Shown here: positions 36,846 to 46,637 of the stretch, piece after piece
Position numbering within the stretch: position 1 is the first letter of the stretch
Layout of the letters: every line of letters begins with the position of its first letter
Assembly: GCF_005222695.1 (NCBI RefSeq)
Contig: NZ_STGG01000041.1
Span: forward strand, 124,001-188,000
Reading direction: 5' to 3'
From: Massilia sp. HP4
GTDB lineage: Bacteria > Pseudomonadota > Gammaproteobacteria > Burkholderiales > Burkholderiaceae_D
DNA: 64,000 nt
Notes under the pieces: generated by a model
Database searches by the model: none
What the model saw: the letters and a program-made list of their open reading frames with translations, nothing else
Told to the model about the DNA's origin: nothing
Made by a program: the position numbers and the translations under genes

Positions 36846-38044
36846 CCGGCTCATCCAAAGGCAGTATAGTGCCGGCCAGTCTCCATCATCCGCACCTACA
36901 AGCCATGCCTGATCGCCCCTGGTACCTCCCCCTTGAAGGCTGTACCACGCTGGACGAGATCGGCGCCCTCTGGCACGACTTGCTCGAAGTGCGGCGGGTC
37001 GCCCCTGCCTATCCGGTGCCGCGCTATGCCGACGCCGTGCTGCTGTTCGCCGGCATGAGCAGCCTGCCGCCGCGGCTCAGGCTGGGCGCCCTGCTGGCCT
37101 GGGGTTCGGCCTTCGACACCGACCTGCGGCTGGCGCTCGGCGCGCTGCACGAGGCGGTGCTCGAAGTCGGGCAAGCCTGGCCGGACGCGGTCGCCGCCTC
37201 GGTCTCCGACAATGGCGGCGCGCTGCTGCTGGAGACAAGCGACCCATGGCTGTCCGCCTTCGTCGCCGGACGCATGGCTGGGCTGCGCGAGACCTTCGTC
37301 CACGATGGCGTGCGTCCCGGGCACTGGACGGCGGCATTCTGGAACCGCTTCCTCGAGATGGCTTGCCGCCACGGCGACGTGGTGGCGGTACGCCACGCGC
37401 TCGGCCAGGGCGCCGATCCGCATGCCGACGGCAGCGCCGCCATCGCCGCCGCCGCGGCCGGACCGGATGCGCACGAGCCGGCCAACGCCGACGCGGCGCA
37501 ACAGGACTACCTGGAGGTGCTGGCCAGCCTGCTGGAACACGATGCCGACGCCCGGCACGCCCTGCTGGACATCGCCTTCCCCGCCGCGGCGGCCGCCAAC
37601 AACGTGGCCGCCCTCGCCTGGCTGAAGGCGCAGGGCGTTGACATCGACCACGCCGGCAGCGCGGCGCTGGCCGCGGCGGCCAGTCAACTCGCCATCGAAG
37701 CCTTCGAATGGCTGCTGGAGCAAGGCGCGGATACGTGCAATCCGGAGCTGCTCGCCGCGGCCGCATCGTCCCTGGACGAGACGATGGTCGAGCTGGCGCT
37801 GGACGCGGGCGCAGGCGTGGACGGCAGCGCACTGCCGGCCTTCCTCGCGGCGCTCGACAGCTCGCCCCGGGACCTGTATTCGGTCGAGGCCGAGTTCTTC
37901 GACATGCGGCTTGCCATCCTGGCGCTGCTGCAGCGTCGCGGCCTGCGGCCCGACGCCGCCGAACTGGCCGCCGCCGTACATGGCAATGCGCGCCGCGGCA
38001 AGCTGATGGACGCGTTGTCCGCGCCCGCTACGCTTACATCCTGA
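36842..38044 (+). CDS. Ankyrin-repeat-like protein
   Basis: A 400-residue soluble Ala- and Leu-rich protein. Degenerate ankyrin units can be seen from about residue 175: ACRHGDVVAVRHALGQGADPHA, AANNVAALAWLKAQGVDID, AIEAFEWLLEQGADTCNPEL and LVELALDAGAGVD-like segments. The first 170 residues (ending near the GHWTAAFWNRFLEMA segment) are helical and unassigned. A start at 36905 (MPDRPWYLP) is also possible. It overlaps the stop of the converging TonB receptor gene by 11 nt. Likely a protein-protein interaction module. Confidence 0.75.
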   Translation: MTGSSKGSIVPASLHHPHLQAMPDRPWYLPLEGCTTLDEIGALWHDLLEVRRVAPAYPVPRYADAVLLFAGMSSLPPRLRLGALLAWGSAFDTDLRLALGALHEAVLEVGQAWPDAVAASVSDNGGALLLETSDPWLSAFVAGRMAGLRETFVHDGVRPGHWTAAFWNRFLEMACRHGDVVAVRHALGQGADPHADGSAAIAAAAAGPDAHEPANADAAQQDYLEVLASLLEHDADARHALLDIAFPAAAAANNVAALAWLKAQGVDIDHAGSAALAAAASQLAIEAFEWLLEQGADTCNPELLAAAASSLDETMVELALDAGAGVDGSALPAFLAALDSSPRDLYSVEAEFFDMRLAILALLQRRGLRPDAAELAAAVHGNARRGKLMDALSAPATLTS

Positions 38045-40811
38045 AGCGCAGGCTCACGCCATACGTCGTCGGGTTGTAGCGGATATCGCGCGGCATATAC
38101 GGGCCCAGGCTGCTCTCGAACTTGGCCTTGGTCAGATTGATCGCGTCGAACTGCAGCGAGACCTTGTCGTTGATCTCGTAGCCGATCGAGAGGTCGACGA
38201 AAGTCGCTGCCTTGACCACGCGGTCCTGGTTGAACGGCGCCTCGGCGATCTGCTCGACGTAGTCGCCGCGGCGGGTCGCGGCCAGGCGGCCGGTGATGCC
38301 GCGGCCTTCGTACAGCAGCGCCAGGTTGTAGCTCTTCTTGGCCACACCGGTCAGCGGCGTGGTGGTGAAGGTGTCGCTGTCGAAGGCGGTGCGGCTCTGG
38401 TTCTCGCCGTCGATCCAGGTGTAGTTGGCCTGGGCGCCGAAATTGCTCCACGGGCCAGGCAGGAAATCGAAGAACTTCTGGACCCCGAACTCGGCCCCGC
38501 GCAGGCGGCCCTTGCCCGAGTTCTGCGGACGGGTCACCCGGTAGACATGGCCATCGATGATTTCGTCTTGGGTGAAGCTTTGCTCGTAGCCGTCGATATC
38601 ACGGTGGAACAGCGCGACCTGGGCGAAACCGTTCTTCTGGAAGTAGTACTCGAGCGTGGCGTCGATATTGGTCGAGCGGGTCGGCTCCAGATAGGGATTG
38701 CCGGCGCCGCCGCTGCCCGGCACGTTGACGGTCGACGGCACCAGCGACAGCGCCGGGTTCAGGGTGCCGAAGTTGGGCCGCGTGATGGTCTTGCCGACCG
38801 AGAGGTGCGACTGCAGGTCTTCGGTCCAGCCGACCACGGCCGAGGCGCTCGGCAGGTAGTTGGTCTCGGAGGTCGACAGGTCGATGTCCGACACCGCGTC
38901 GCCGATGCGGGCCTGGCCGCGCAGGTCGCGCTTGACGCGAATGACGCGCACGCCGATCTCGCCATCGACGGTGACCCCACCGACGTCGGTGCCCCAGCGC
39001 GTGCCCAGGTACAGGGTCGCGTTGCGCTCGCGTTGGTCGAAAGCGCGGCCCGGGTCGTTCGGCACCCGGCCGCTGCCCTGGCCGTAGGCGTTGCGCACGG
39101 CGTCGGCATGGTCGATCAGGAAGTCGGAAGACGGCCCGTACCAGGCGCCGCCCAGGCGGTCCAGGCCCGGCACCAGGCTCTGGAACGAGGCGCCAAGGGC
39201 GCCGATCGGGCTCGGACGCTCGCCCGTGAAGTCGGCATGGCCTTCGGCGCCATGGTAGCTTGCCTTGCGCGAGGACAGGCGCACGCCGGCCGTCAGGGCA
39301 TTGAAGAAGCCGCCGCCGGTCAGGCGATAGGTGGCGTCGGTGCGCCACTGCAGCTGGCTGCCGGCCTGCTCGTTCCAGTTCTGCACCAGGCCGCGAAGCA
39401 CGAAGTTATTCGGATCCTGCAGCGCGTTGGCGCTGCCCGGCGTGGTGATGGCGTTGAAACCGCCATGGCCGTCGGCGCCATACGAATACAGGCTGGCCGA
39501 CGCGCCGGGCACCTGCTGGTCGACGATCACGGTGTCGTTGACGAACCTGGAGCGGGTATAGCCGAACTGCGAATCGACGCTCAAGGGGCCATCGTTGTAC
39601 TTCAGGCCCAGGTTCAGGTAATGCGTGGCGGTGCGCTCGTTCTGTCCCCAGGTGCTCGACGCAGTGTACGGATCCCAGTCATAGGCGTTGCCGAACTGGG
39701 CGCCCGGCGCTCTCGCCGCCAGGATCGGGCAGATCGCGCCCTGCGGCGTGGCGCAGGCGCTGCCTTGCGGCGCGAGCACCACATCGGTCAGGCGCGGCGC
39801 CCAGGTGGCGTTGCTCATCACGTAATTGACGCCGGTGCGGCCCTGGTAGCCCATGCCGAGGTATTGGGCGCTGGCGGTCAGGCGCGGGTTGACCTTCCAC
39901 TGGAAGGCGCCGTGCACGCTCTGGCGCTCGCGCTGGCCGGTGTTGTAGATGCCGCCGACATTAGGCAACTGCCCGAGCGTGTCGCCCGGCGCGGCCGGCG
40001 CATACGGCCCGGTGTTGCCCAGGCGGGTCGCCGTGCCGTCGGGGCGCACCGAGAACACATTGTCGGGACGGTCGACGTATTGCACCGGGAAGGCCCAGTT
40101 GTCGCGGTTGACGGCGACGTCGAACAAGGCGCCCATCTCGCCGAAGTCGGTATTCCAGCGATTGCTGACCAGGAAGCCGCCGCCCGGGCTGTGCTTGTCG
40201 GAGGTGTTGCTGCTGCCGCTCGTCTGGTTGACGCGGTCTTCGATGTAGCCGGTGGCGACGAAGCCCTCGTTGTCGAACGGCGCGCGCAGGCGGATGTTGA
40301 CGGCGCCGGCGATGCCGCCCTCGAACTGGTTGGCGGTGGCCGATTTATACACTTCCATGCCGGCTATCGACTGGACCGGCAAGTCCTGGTAGGACAGGCG
40401 GCGGCCGGCGGCGGTGAAGATTTCGTTGCCGTCGAGCGTGGTGGCGACGTCGGGCAGGCCGCGGATGATGACGGTGCTGGTCTCGCCGCGGTCGCGGCCG
40501 ACCTGGACCCCGGCCACGCGCTGGAGCGCATCGCCCGCCTGGCGGTCGGGGAACTTGCCGATATCGTCGGCGTTGATGGCGTCGACCACCTGCGCGGCGT
40601 CGCGCTTGATGTCCTCGGCCGAGCGCAGGCTCTGGCGCAGGCCGGTGACCTGGACCACGGTGGCGGGAGCGGCGGCCGGTGCTGCCGGTACTGTTTCCGC
40701 GCCGGCGACCTCGGTCTCGGTCGCGGTGGCGGTTTGCGCCAGCACTGGTGCAGCATAAGCCGACATCAGCATGATGGCAGCGCAGATCGGCTTGACTTTC
40801 AATCGGGTCAT
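38034..40811 (-). CDS. TonB-dependent receptor, carbohydrate-type (large)
   Basis: An outer-membrane receptor of 925 residues. Signal peptide ends near APVLAQ. Plug: TVVQVTGLRQSLRSAEDIKR, VVDAINADDIGKFPDRQAGD, VQVGRDRGETSTVIIRGLPD and the IAGMEVYKSATANQFEGGIA segment. This plug type is typical of Caulobacter/Xanthomonas-like receptors for plant or algal saccharides. The barrel ends VSLRFRM. ATG 40811 has GGAG 5 nt upstream. It has no neighbouring enzyme to suggest a substrate, and stands as a single gene between convergent and terminated units. Confidence 0.92.
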   Translation of the reverse strand: MTRLKVKPICAAIMLMSAYAAPVLAQTATATETEVAGAETVPAAPAAAPATVVQVTGLRQSLRSAEDIKRDAAQVVDAINADDIGKFPDRQAGDALQRVAGVQVGRDRGETSTVIIRGLPDVATTLDGNEIFTAAGRRLSYQDLPVQSIAGMEVYKSATANQFEGGIAGAVNIRLRAPFDNEGFVATGYIEDRVNQTSGSSNTSDKHSPGGGFLVSNRWNTDFGEMGALFDVAVNRDNWAFPVQYVDRPDNVFSVRPDGTATRLGNTGPYAPAAPGDTLGQLPNVGGIYNTGQRERQSVHGAFQWKVNPRLTASAQYLGMGYQGRTGVNYVMSNATWAPRLTDVVLAPQGSACATPQGAICPILAARAPGAQFGNAYDWDPYTASSTWGQNERTATHYLNLGLKYNDGPLSVDSQFGYTRSRFVNDTVIVDQQVPGASASLYSYGADGHGGFNAITTPGSANALQDPNNFVLRGLVQNWNEQAGSQLQWRTDATYRLTGGGFFNALTAGVRLSSRKASYHGAEGHADFTGERPSPIGALGASFQSLVPGLDRLGGAWYGPSSDFLIDHADAVRNAYGQGSGRVPNDPGRAFDQRERNATLYLGTRWGTDVGGVTVDGEIGVRVIRVKRDLRGQARIGDAVSDIDLSTSETNYLPSASAVVGWTEDLQSHLSVGKTITRPNFGTLNPALSLVPSTVNVPGSGGAGNPYLEPTRSTNIDATLEYYFQKNGFAQVALFHRDIDGYEQSFTQDEIIDGHVYRVTRPQNSGKGRLRGAEFGVQKFFDFLPGPWSNFGAQANYTWIDGENQSRTAFDSDTFTTTPLTGVAKKSYNLALLYEGRGITGRLAATRRGDYVEQIAEAPFNQDRVVKAATFVDLSIGYEINDKVSLQFDAINLTKAKFESSLGPYMPRDIRYNPTTYGVSLRFRM

Positions 40812-40941
40812 TCTCACTCCAATTTCGTATGATTTTCCCGATGATTAACGCGGCCGTATGTCATTCCGTTGACATAAATACACAAAATATTTCAACCATA
40901 TTTTTGTAAGAAAATTCACGATCGCGTACTTACAATAGAAA

Positions 40942-40963
40942 AGCTCGCCGAAGCGAGCTTTTT
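40942..40963. terminator. Bidirectional-looking terminator after the MBL gene
   Basis: AGCTCGC-cgaa-GCGAGCT with TTTTT on the plus side and TTTT on the minus side. It ends the MBL-fold gene transcript (minus strand) and shields the TonB receptor promoter region from read-through. Confidence 0.75.
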
Positions 40964-41003
40964 CGTTGAAGAAGACGACTGCTGTGTGTCTTTCCAATTA
41001 GCC

Positions 41004-41921
41004 TCAGTGGTCCCAGAACACCGGCACCCATCGGAAGGTGTTGCCCTCGACCGCCACCCGGCCGACGGAGGGGAACGGCAGGTGGGTGGCGACCAGCAGG
41101 CCGCCGTTGTCCGCCAGCTCGCGGAACAGCGCGAGGCGCACGCGCGTCGATTCGTCCAGATCGTGTTCGAAGCCGTTATGCCATTCGGGATGGTCGAAAC
41201 CGACCGGGAACATGGCGTCGCCGGCGAAGGTCAGGCGCTGGCCGTTCGATTCGACGTCGACCACGCAGTGGCCGGGCGTATGGCCGCCGGTGCGGCGCGC
41301 CAGCACGCCCGGCGCGACCTGGCACTGCTCGTCGAAGGTGTGCAGATGGTCGCCATACATGTCCATGAACTGTTTGGCGGTCGAGCGCAGCACGTCCGGC
41401 ACCGGTTCCGGCATATCGGTCTGGGTGAAGTCGGGAGTGGCCCAGAACGCCACCTCGGACGCGGCCACGTGGATGCGCAGGTCGGGGCGCAGGCGTTCCT
41501 TGAGGCCGTCGACCAGCAGGCCGCCGATGTGGTCCATATGCATATGGGTGATCACGACATCGGTCACGGCAGACAGGTCGATGCCGGCGGCCTCCAGGCG
41601 GTGCGGCGTCTGGCCGGCGCGCGGGAAGCCGGGAAATTGCGAGCCCAGGCCGGTATCGACCAGCACCACCTGGTCGCCGCTCCTGGCCACCAGCACGTTC
41701 AGCGGCCAGTCGAAGGCGTCCGGCGGCAGGAACATATGGTCGAGCCAGACCGCCAGGTCGGCCGGTTCGGCATTCGTGGCCATGGTGGCGGCCGGCAGCG
41801 GCAGCACGCCGTCGCTGACCACCAGCACGTCGATCTCGCCGATGGCCAGGGCGTAGCGCGATGGGACCAGTTCTTCGGCATCCGGCCTGGCCGGCCGGAT
41901 CGCATTGTCTCGTGCATTCAT
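41004..41921 (-). CDS. MBL-fold metallo-hydrolase
   Basis: A 305-residue metallo-beta-lactamase-fold hydrolase. Zinc motif THMHMDHIGG, later ligands in TGGHTPGHCVVDV and FAGDAMF, and VATHLPFPSVGRV near the end, so the dimetal site looks complete. The substrate is unknown; lactonases, arylsulfatases and quorum-quenching enzymes share this fold. Start ATG 41921 has AGGAG 8 nt upstream. It lies 159 nt after the tautomerase gene and may belong to the LysR-controlled set. Confidence 0.88.
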   Translation of the reverse strand: MNARDNAIRPARPDAEELVPSRYALAIGEIDVLVVSDGVLPLPAATMATNAEPADLAVWLDHMFLPPDAFDWPLNVLVARSGDQVVLVDTGLGSQFPGFPRAGQTPHRLEAAGIDLSAVTDVVITHMHMDHIGGLLVDGLKERLRPDLRIHVAASEVAFWATPDFTQTDMPEPVPDVLRSTAKQFMDMYGDHLHTFDEQCQVAPGVLARRTGGHTPGHCVVDVESNGQRLTFAGDAMFPVGFDHPEWHNGFEHDLDESTRVRLALFRELADNGGLLVATHLPFPSVGRVAVEGNTFRWVPVFWDH

Positions 41922-42080
41922 GATGACATCTCCTTTATAGGACGGCCCGCCTGCGCGGGCCAGGCCAGTCGGGCGACTGGCAGCGATGTCATCGTAGTCA
42001 GCGCGAAGGCCGTCCGGTAGGCCCGCGGCCGTGCTCACGGTGTTGACCGAAATGCACCAACGCGTCGGCCCCGCCGGCGG

Positions 42081-42320
42081 CTAGCGGCCGCCCTCCCCGG
42101 CCAGCCTGGCGCGGTATTCGGGCGTGGTCACGCCCCCGACGCCCCAGTTGTCCAGCTCGACTTCGTCGATCACGACGAAGGTGGTGGCGGGCGGCTTGCC
42201 CATCACCTCGTACAGCAGCTCGCTGACGCCCTTGATGAGCGCGCGTTTCTGTTCCGGCGTGGTGGCGCTGGCGCCGGGCGCCGTGCCTTCGCGGGTCACC
42301 TTGATGTTCACGTAGGGCAT
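42081..42320 (-). CDS. 4-oxalocrotonate tautomerase family protein
   Basis: A 79-residue protein beginning Met-Pro; after Met removal Pro1 is the catalytic base of this family. The segment TPEQKRALIKGVSELLYEVM and the following FVVIDEVELDNWGVGG are typical. It probably isomerises a keto-enol substrate. It lies 25 nt after the SDR gene, apparently in the same transcript. Confidence 0.88.
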   Translation of the reverse strand: MPYVNIKVTREGTAPGASATTPEQKRALIKGVSELLYEVMGKPPATTFVVIDEVELDNWGVGGVTTPEYRARLAGEGGR

Positions 42321-42345
42321 GCTTATCTCCTTCGGTGGAACCGGT

Positions 42346-43056
42346 TCAGGAACCCGCGACCTGGCCGCCGTCGACGTGCAGGATCTCGCCGGTCACGAAG
42401 CCCGCGTCCTCGAGGTAGAGCACGGCCTGCGCCACGTCGGCCACTTCGCCCAGGCGCTTCACCGGATGGAAGGCGGCCAGCGCTGCGTGGGTTTCGGGCG
42501 CGTGCATCGGCGTCTTGATGATGCCCGGCGAGACCGCATTGACGCGGATATTGCGGGCGGCGTATTCGACCGCGAGGCTGCGCGTGGCGGCGGCCAGGCC
42601 GCCCTTGGTCAGCGAGGCCAGCACCGACGGCACTTGCGAATTGGCGTGGTCGACCAGGGTGGTGGTGATCTGCACGATATGGCCGCCGCCCTGCTCCAGC
42701 ATCGCCCGCAGCGCGTGCCGGGTGGTGTGGAAGAAGCCGTTCAGGTTAGTGGCCAGCATGTCGTCGTACTGCTGCTGCGTGTACGCCGTGAATTCGCTGG
42801 CGATGAAGATGCCGGCATTGTTGACCAGCGTGTCGACCCGGCCGAAGCGGGCCAGCGCCTGCTCCACCACATTCCGGGCCGTGGCCGGGTCGCCGATGTC
42901 GCCGGCGATCGTCAGGTAGTTCGGGTCGCTCGACGGCTGGATGGAACGCGAGGTGCCGACCACGCGGTAGCCGCGCTCCAGGAAGGCCCGGGCGATGCCG
43001 GCGCCCAGGCCCTGCGAGGCGCCGGTGACGATCGCGACTTTCTGATGATGGTTCAT
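42346..43056 (-). CDS. SDR-family protein lacking the usual catalytic Tyr
   Basis: A 236-residue short-chain dehydrogenase fold with an intact NAD(P) site (VAIVTGASQGLGAGIARAF, LVNNAGIF, the Asn active-site helix) and the C-terminal SPGIIKTPMH and DGGQVAG blocks. The normal YxxxK motif reads ASLTK: Lys is kept but Ala replaces Tyr, and the preceding Ser region is TTTLVDHANS. So either a different residue acts as acid or the protein is not a standard oxidoreductase. Start ATG 43056 fits the N-terminus. Divergent from a LysR regulator. Confidence 0.85.
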   Translation of the reverse strand: MNHHQKVAIVTGASQGLGAGIARAFLERGYRVVGTSRSIQPSSDPNYLTIAGDIGDPATARNVVEQALARFGRVDTLVNNAGIFIASEFTAYTQQQYDDMLATNLNGFFHTTRHALRAMLEQGGGHIVQITTTLVDHANSQVPSVLASLTKGGLAAATRSLAVEYAARNIRVNAVSPGIIKTPMHAPETHAALAAFHPVKRLGEVADVAQAVLYLEDAGFVTGEILHVDGGQVAGS

Positions 43057-43082
43057 GGTATTCCCTTTCTTGGCTGGATGAA

Positions 43083-43095
43083 GTGCCCCGGGCAC
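43083..43095. promoter_or_regulatory. 13-bp perfect palindrome in the LysR/SDR divergent region
   Basis: GTGCCCCGGGCAC, 27 nt upstream of the SDR start and 68 nt before the LysR start. A candidate operator, though it lacks the T-N11-A form usual for LysR sites. Confidence 0.35.
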
Positions 43096-43163
43096 GCAAG
43101 GCCGCGACGGCAAGACCAAGATAGCCCCCGGCCGCCTGTTCGAAAATCCGCTATTCTTGATCA

Positions 43164-44051
43164 ATGACTGAGAAAAAACGCACAGAGCCCGACTGGCAGG
43201 ACATCCGCGTATTCCTGGCGCTGGCGCGCTATGGAAGCCTGTCGGCGGCCGCCCGCGCGCTGTCGACGAACCACTCGACGATTTCGCGCCGCCTGCATTC
43301 GCTCGAAGCGACGCTTGGCGAAAAGCTGGTGGAGCGGCGCCCCGAGGGATACGTGCTGACTGCCGCGGGCACGCACGCGCTCGCTGCGGCCGATGCGATG
43401 GAGTCGGCCGTGCACACCCTCGGGCGCGGCCCCAGCGATGGCGCGCCGCGCGGCCTGGTGCGGGTGAATGCGCCGCCGGGCCTGTCCCAGGGCTTCCTGG
43501 TGGCCAGGCTGGCCCGGCTGCCGCTGCAGCATCCCGGCATCGACATCGACCTGGCCACCGACCTGCGTGCGGTGAGCCTGGAGCGCCACGTGACCGATAT
43601 CGCGATCCGGCTCGGACGGCCGCAGGATGGCGACGTCCTCGCCAGGCCGCTGGGCCGCATGGGTTTCGGTTTCTATGGCCTGCCGGCCCTGTGCGAACGC
43701 ATCGGGAACGGCGAACAACCCGTGTTCATCGGCTTCGACGAGGCCAATGCCTACTTGCCCGAAGCGGTCTGGCTGGCGCGCCACCACCCGCGCGCGCGGG
43801 TCGCGTTCCGGGCCAACAACCAGGTGGCGCAGGCCACGGCGGCCGGCGCCGGCGTCGGGATCGCGCTGCTGCCCCACTACATCGGACGCAGCGCACCTGG
43901 GCTGCGCCAGTGCGCGCTGGCGCCGGCGCCGCCAGCGCGCGAGATCTGGCTGCTGACCCGCGGGCAGGACCGCAAGGACCTGCCGATCCGCACCGTCGTC
44001 GACTACCTGGTCGAGGCGTTCGATGCCGAGCGGGCCCTGTTCGACGAGTGA
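43164..44051 (+). CDS. LysR-family transcriptional regulator
   Basis: A 295-residue LTTR. N-terminal [55 protein letters not shown]. The effector domain ([20 protein letters not shown] onward) has the usual two-lobe length. It is divergent from the SDR gene 107 nt away, so it likely controls the SDR-tautomerase-MBL set. A TATTCT box 7 nt before the ATG hints at a very short leader, but no -35 box supports it. Confidence 0.93.
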   Translation: MTEKKRTEPDWQDIRVFLALARYGSLSAAARALSTNHSTISRRLHSLEATLGEKLVERRPEGYVLTAAGTHALAAADAMESAVHTLGRGPSDGAPRGLVRVNAPPGLSQGFLVARLARLPLQHPGIDIDLATDLRAVSLERHVTDIAIRLGRPQDGDVLARPLGRMGFGFYGLPALCERIGNGEQPVFIGFDEANAYLPEAVWLARHHPRARVAFRANNQVAQATAAGAGVGIALLPHYIGRSAPGLRQCALAPAPPAREIWLLTRGQDRKDLPIRTVVDYLVEAFDAERALFDE

Positions 44052-44133
44052 GCGTGCAAGCGGTGTTGGCTTCTGGCGCGGCGCAGGGTATGCTGCCGGG
44101 ATTCCATTTCGCCAACCTTCAAGAAAGAACCCT

Positions 44134-44580
44134 ATGAAACACCTGCTGTCTTCCTGCGTCTTCGGCCTTGGATTGACGCTCGCCCTGGCCGGCTGCGACC
44201 GCGCCAAGGCGCCCACGGCGGCCACGCCTGCAGCGCCGGCCGTCGCCTTCCAGAAGATCGACACCGTCCCCGGCGCCGGCAAGGAAGCCGTGGCCGGCGC
44301 CACCGCCGTGGTCAACTACACCGGCTGGCTGTACGCGCCGGGCACCGAATCGCTGCGCGGCAACCAGTTCGATTCCTCGGCCGGCCGCTCGCCGTTCAGC
44401 TTCCAGCTCGGCGCCGGCCAGGTCATCCGCGGTTGGGACGAAGGCGTGCAAGGCATGAAGGTCGGCGGCAAGCGCACCCTGATCCTGCCGCCCGAGATGG
44501 GCTATGGCGCCGGCGGCGCAGGTCCGATTCCACCGAATGCGAGCCTGATCTTCGACGTCGAATTGCTCGACGTGCGCTAA
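44134..44580 (+). CDS. FKBP-type peptidyl-prolyl isomerase, lipoprotein
   Basis: A 148-residue precursor with a lipobox (LALAGC) and a single FKBP domain: [71 protein letters not shown]. All usual active-site aromatic and hydrophobic residues appear present. It assists folding in the periplasm, anchored to a membrane. The ATG at 44134 gives a proper signal peptide; upstream in-frame starts lie inside the LysR gene. Confidence 0.92.
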   Translation: MKHLLSSCVFGLGLTLALAGCDRAKAPTAATPAAPAVAFQKIDTVPGAGKEAVAGATAVVNYTGWLYAPGTESLRGNQFDSSAGRSPFSFQLGAGQVIRGWDEGVQGMKVGGKRTLILPPEMGYGAGGAGPIPPNASLIFDVELLDVR

Positions 44581-44621
44581 GAGCTTGTCCCGACGGGCGC
44601 CGAGACCCGCCACGAGAGGCA

Positions 44622-45320
44622 TCAGACCTGATTGTCCTCGTGACGCGCGAACACTGGCTCGCTGACGTCGCGCGCCTTGTGGCCCTGGCCCTCGGGCTGG
44701 ACCATGAACCGCAAGGAGTCGGCGAGCGACACTTCGTCGCCATCACTGTCCTTCCCTATCGGCCCCCGGGGCGAAAACGTGCTGATTGCGTCACCCAGCA
44801 CATTGATCATCCGGTCGGCGCTGCGGTACGCGGCCGGGGGAAGCTCGGACATCCGCGCCAGAATCGCGCAGTCGACCTGCGTGCGAGGCAGCCAGTATGC
44901 GCTGGATGCATATCCCGCGCTCCAGCGCAGCCCGCCTCCCTCGATGCCCACCTCGAGGTTGAGCAAATCCTTTGCGCCGTAGCACGAACCAATCAGTACG
45001 CCAGTAATGTTGCAGGTTTCCGCATACTTCTCCACGATCTCGAAAATATCCAGAAGCTCGACGTGCCCCGCTTGGTCGCCATCGCCATGCGCGGCGATGT
45101 ACACGATCGTGTTGCGATAGGGAGACTTCGCCAGGCACTTCATCGCGATTTCCTTGCTCGCTTCGTCATAGTAATTCGCGTGCAGCACATCCATGTCGCC
45201 CGCCAGCTTGGCCACGCCCTCGACGAAGGGCAGCACGCTGCTTCGATTCGCGTCTTCGTTATCGAGTTCCCACGGCGATTCGAGCACGATGATCGCGCGG
45301 CCGGCATGTCTTCTTGGCAT
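44622..45320 (-). CDS. Caspase/CHAT-like fold protein, function unknown
   Basis: A 232-residue protein with a likely caspase-type His-Cys dyad: IVYIAAHGDGDQAG, then 35-40 residues later TGVLIGSCYGAKDLL. The surrounding strand-helix order (AIIVLESPWELDNEDANRSS, MDVLHANYYDEA) fits clan CD peptidases. I do not recognise a specific subfamily. No signal peptide, repeats or adaptor domain; no neighbouring substrate gene. ATG 45320 has AAGGAAG just upstream. It may be a stress or defence protease or a toxin-like effector; this is not shown by the sequence. Confidence 0.7.
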   Translation of the reverse strand: MPRRHAGRAIIVLESPWELDNEDANRSSVLPFVEGVAKLAGDMDVLHANYYDEASKEIAMKCLAKSPYRNTIVYIAAHGDGDQAGHVELLDIFEIVEKYAETCNITGVLIGSCYGAKDLLNLEVGIEGGGLRWSAGYASSAYWLPRTQVDCAILARMSELPPAAYRSADRMINVLGDAISTFSPRGPIGKDSDGDEVSLADSLRFMVQPEGQGHKARDVSEPVFARHEDNQV

Positions 45321-45494
45321 GGTCTTCCTTGTAAGATTGAGCGAACTGTTGGAGCGAAACGCCGAGATGAAACCTGGTATGCCCCGTCGACAAAACATTC
45401 CCAGGAAACGCGGCGGTGCGACAAGCCGCGTCGCCTACCCCAACGGCAATTAAAGTTGCCGCCTCTCAATTCCAGCCAGTCCGGGCGCGCTTGG

Positions 45495-46628
45495 TCAACG
45501 CGCCAGCAGATGCGGCCCGATCTCGCCCACGGAGCGCACCCCGGTCAAGACCATCGTGGTGCGCAAGTCCTTCTCCATGATCTGCAGCAGCCGATCGACA
45601 CCGCGCTGGCCGTCGGTCGCCAGCGCATACACGAAAGCGCGGCCAATCAGGACGCTGTCGGCGCCCAGCGCCAGCATGCGAAACACGTCGGTGCCGGTGC
45701 GCACGCCGCCGTCGGCGAAGATCGTCAACCGGTCCTTCACCGCCGCCGCGATCGCGGGCAGCGCTTCGGCGCTCGATGGCGCACCATCGAGCTGGCGCCC
45801 ACCGTGGTTCGACACCACGATGCCGTCGGCGCCAAAGGCCACCGCGTCGCGCGCGTCGTCCGGGTCGAGGATGCCCTTGATGACCAGCTTGCCCTGCCAC
45901 TCGTCGCGGATCCACTGCAGGTCTTGCCAGGCGATGCCCGGATCGAAGTTCGCGCCCAGCCAGCCGATGTAGTCGGCCAGGCCGGCGGCGCTGCCGCGGT
46001 AGGCCGAGATGTTGCCCAGGTCGTGGGGCCGGCCGTGCAGGCCGACGTCCCAGGCCCAGCGCGGATGCAGCATCGATTGCAGCACGCGCCGCAGCGGCCC
46101 GTTCGCGCCGCTCATGCCGCTGTGCGCATCGCGGTAGCGCGCGCCCGGCACCGGCATGTCGACCGTGAACACCAGCGTCCTCGAACCCAGCTCCCATGCA
46201 CGGCGCATCACGTCGCGCATGAAGCCGCGGTCCTTGAGCACATACAGCTGGAACCAGATCGGTTTCGACGCCTTGGCCGCGACCTCGGCCAGCGGGCAGA
46301 CCGACACCGTCGACTGGATGAAGGCGATATCCCGGTGACAGGCAGCGCGCACCGCCTGAACCTCGCCGCGCCGCGCATACATGCCGGCCAGCCCCACCGG
46401 GGCCAGCGCGATCGGCAGCGCGTAGCGTTCGCCGAACAGGTCCACACCCAGGTCGAGCTCTTCGGAACCGCGCAGCACGCGCTGGCGCAGCTTGACAGCC
46501 TGCAGGTCGTCGACGTTGCTGCGCAGGGTCTGCTCGGCGCCGGCGCCGCCGTCGAGATAATGGAACAGGAAGGGCGGCAGCCGGCGGCGTGCCGCTTCGC
46601 GAAAGTCGAGGGCGGACGAGATGATCAT
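45495..46628 (-). CDS. lldD: FMN-dependent L-lactate dehydrogenase / alpha-hydroxyacid oxidase
   Basis: Oxidises L-lactate or a related 2-hydroxyacid, passing electrons to the quinone pool. A 377-residue TIM barrel with the family order: [66 protein letters not shown], the signature [14 protein letters not shown] with active His and Arg, and [20 protein letters not shown] plus IGRAF. Close to LldD in length and pattern. It lies 9 nt after the amidase gene. Confidence 0.92.
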   Translation of the reverse strand: MIISSALDFREAARRRLPPFLFHYLDGGAGAEQTLRSNVDDLQAVKLRQRVLRGSEELDLGVDLFGERYALPIALAPVGLAGMYARRGEVQAVRAACHRDIAFIQSTVSVCPLAEVAAKASKPIWFQLYVLKDRGFMRDVMRRAWELGSRTLVFTVDMPVPGARYRDAHSGMSGANGPLRRVLQSMLHPRWAWDVGLHGRPHDLGNISAYRGSAAGLADYIGWLGANFDPGIAWQDLQWIRDEWQGKLVIKGILDPDDARDAVAFGADGIVVSNHGGRQLDGAPSSAEALPAIAAAVKDRLTIFADGGVRTGTDVFRMLALGADSVLIGRAFVYALATDGQRGVDRLLQIMEKDLRTTMVLTGVRSVGEIGPHLLAR

Positions 46629-46637
46629 GGTCGCAGT

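Noticed and set aside
43151..43164. TATTCT box suggesting a leaderless LysR transcript
   Set aside because: No -35 element supports it; noted only in the LysR entry.
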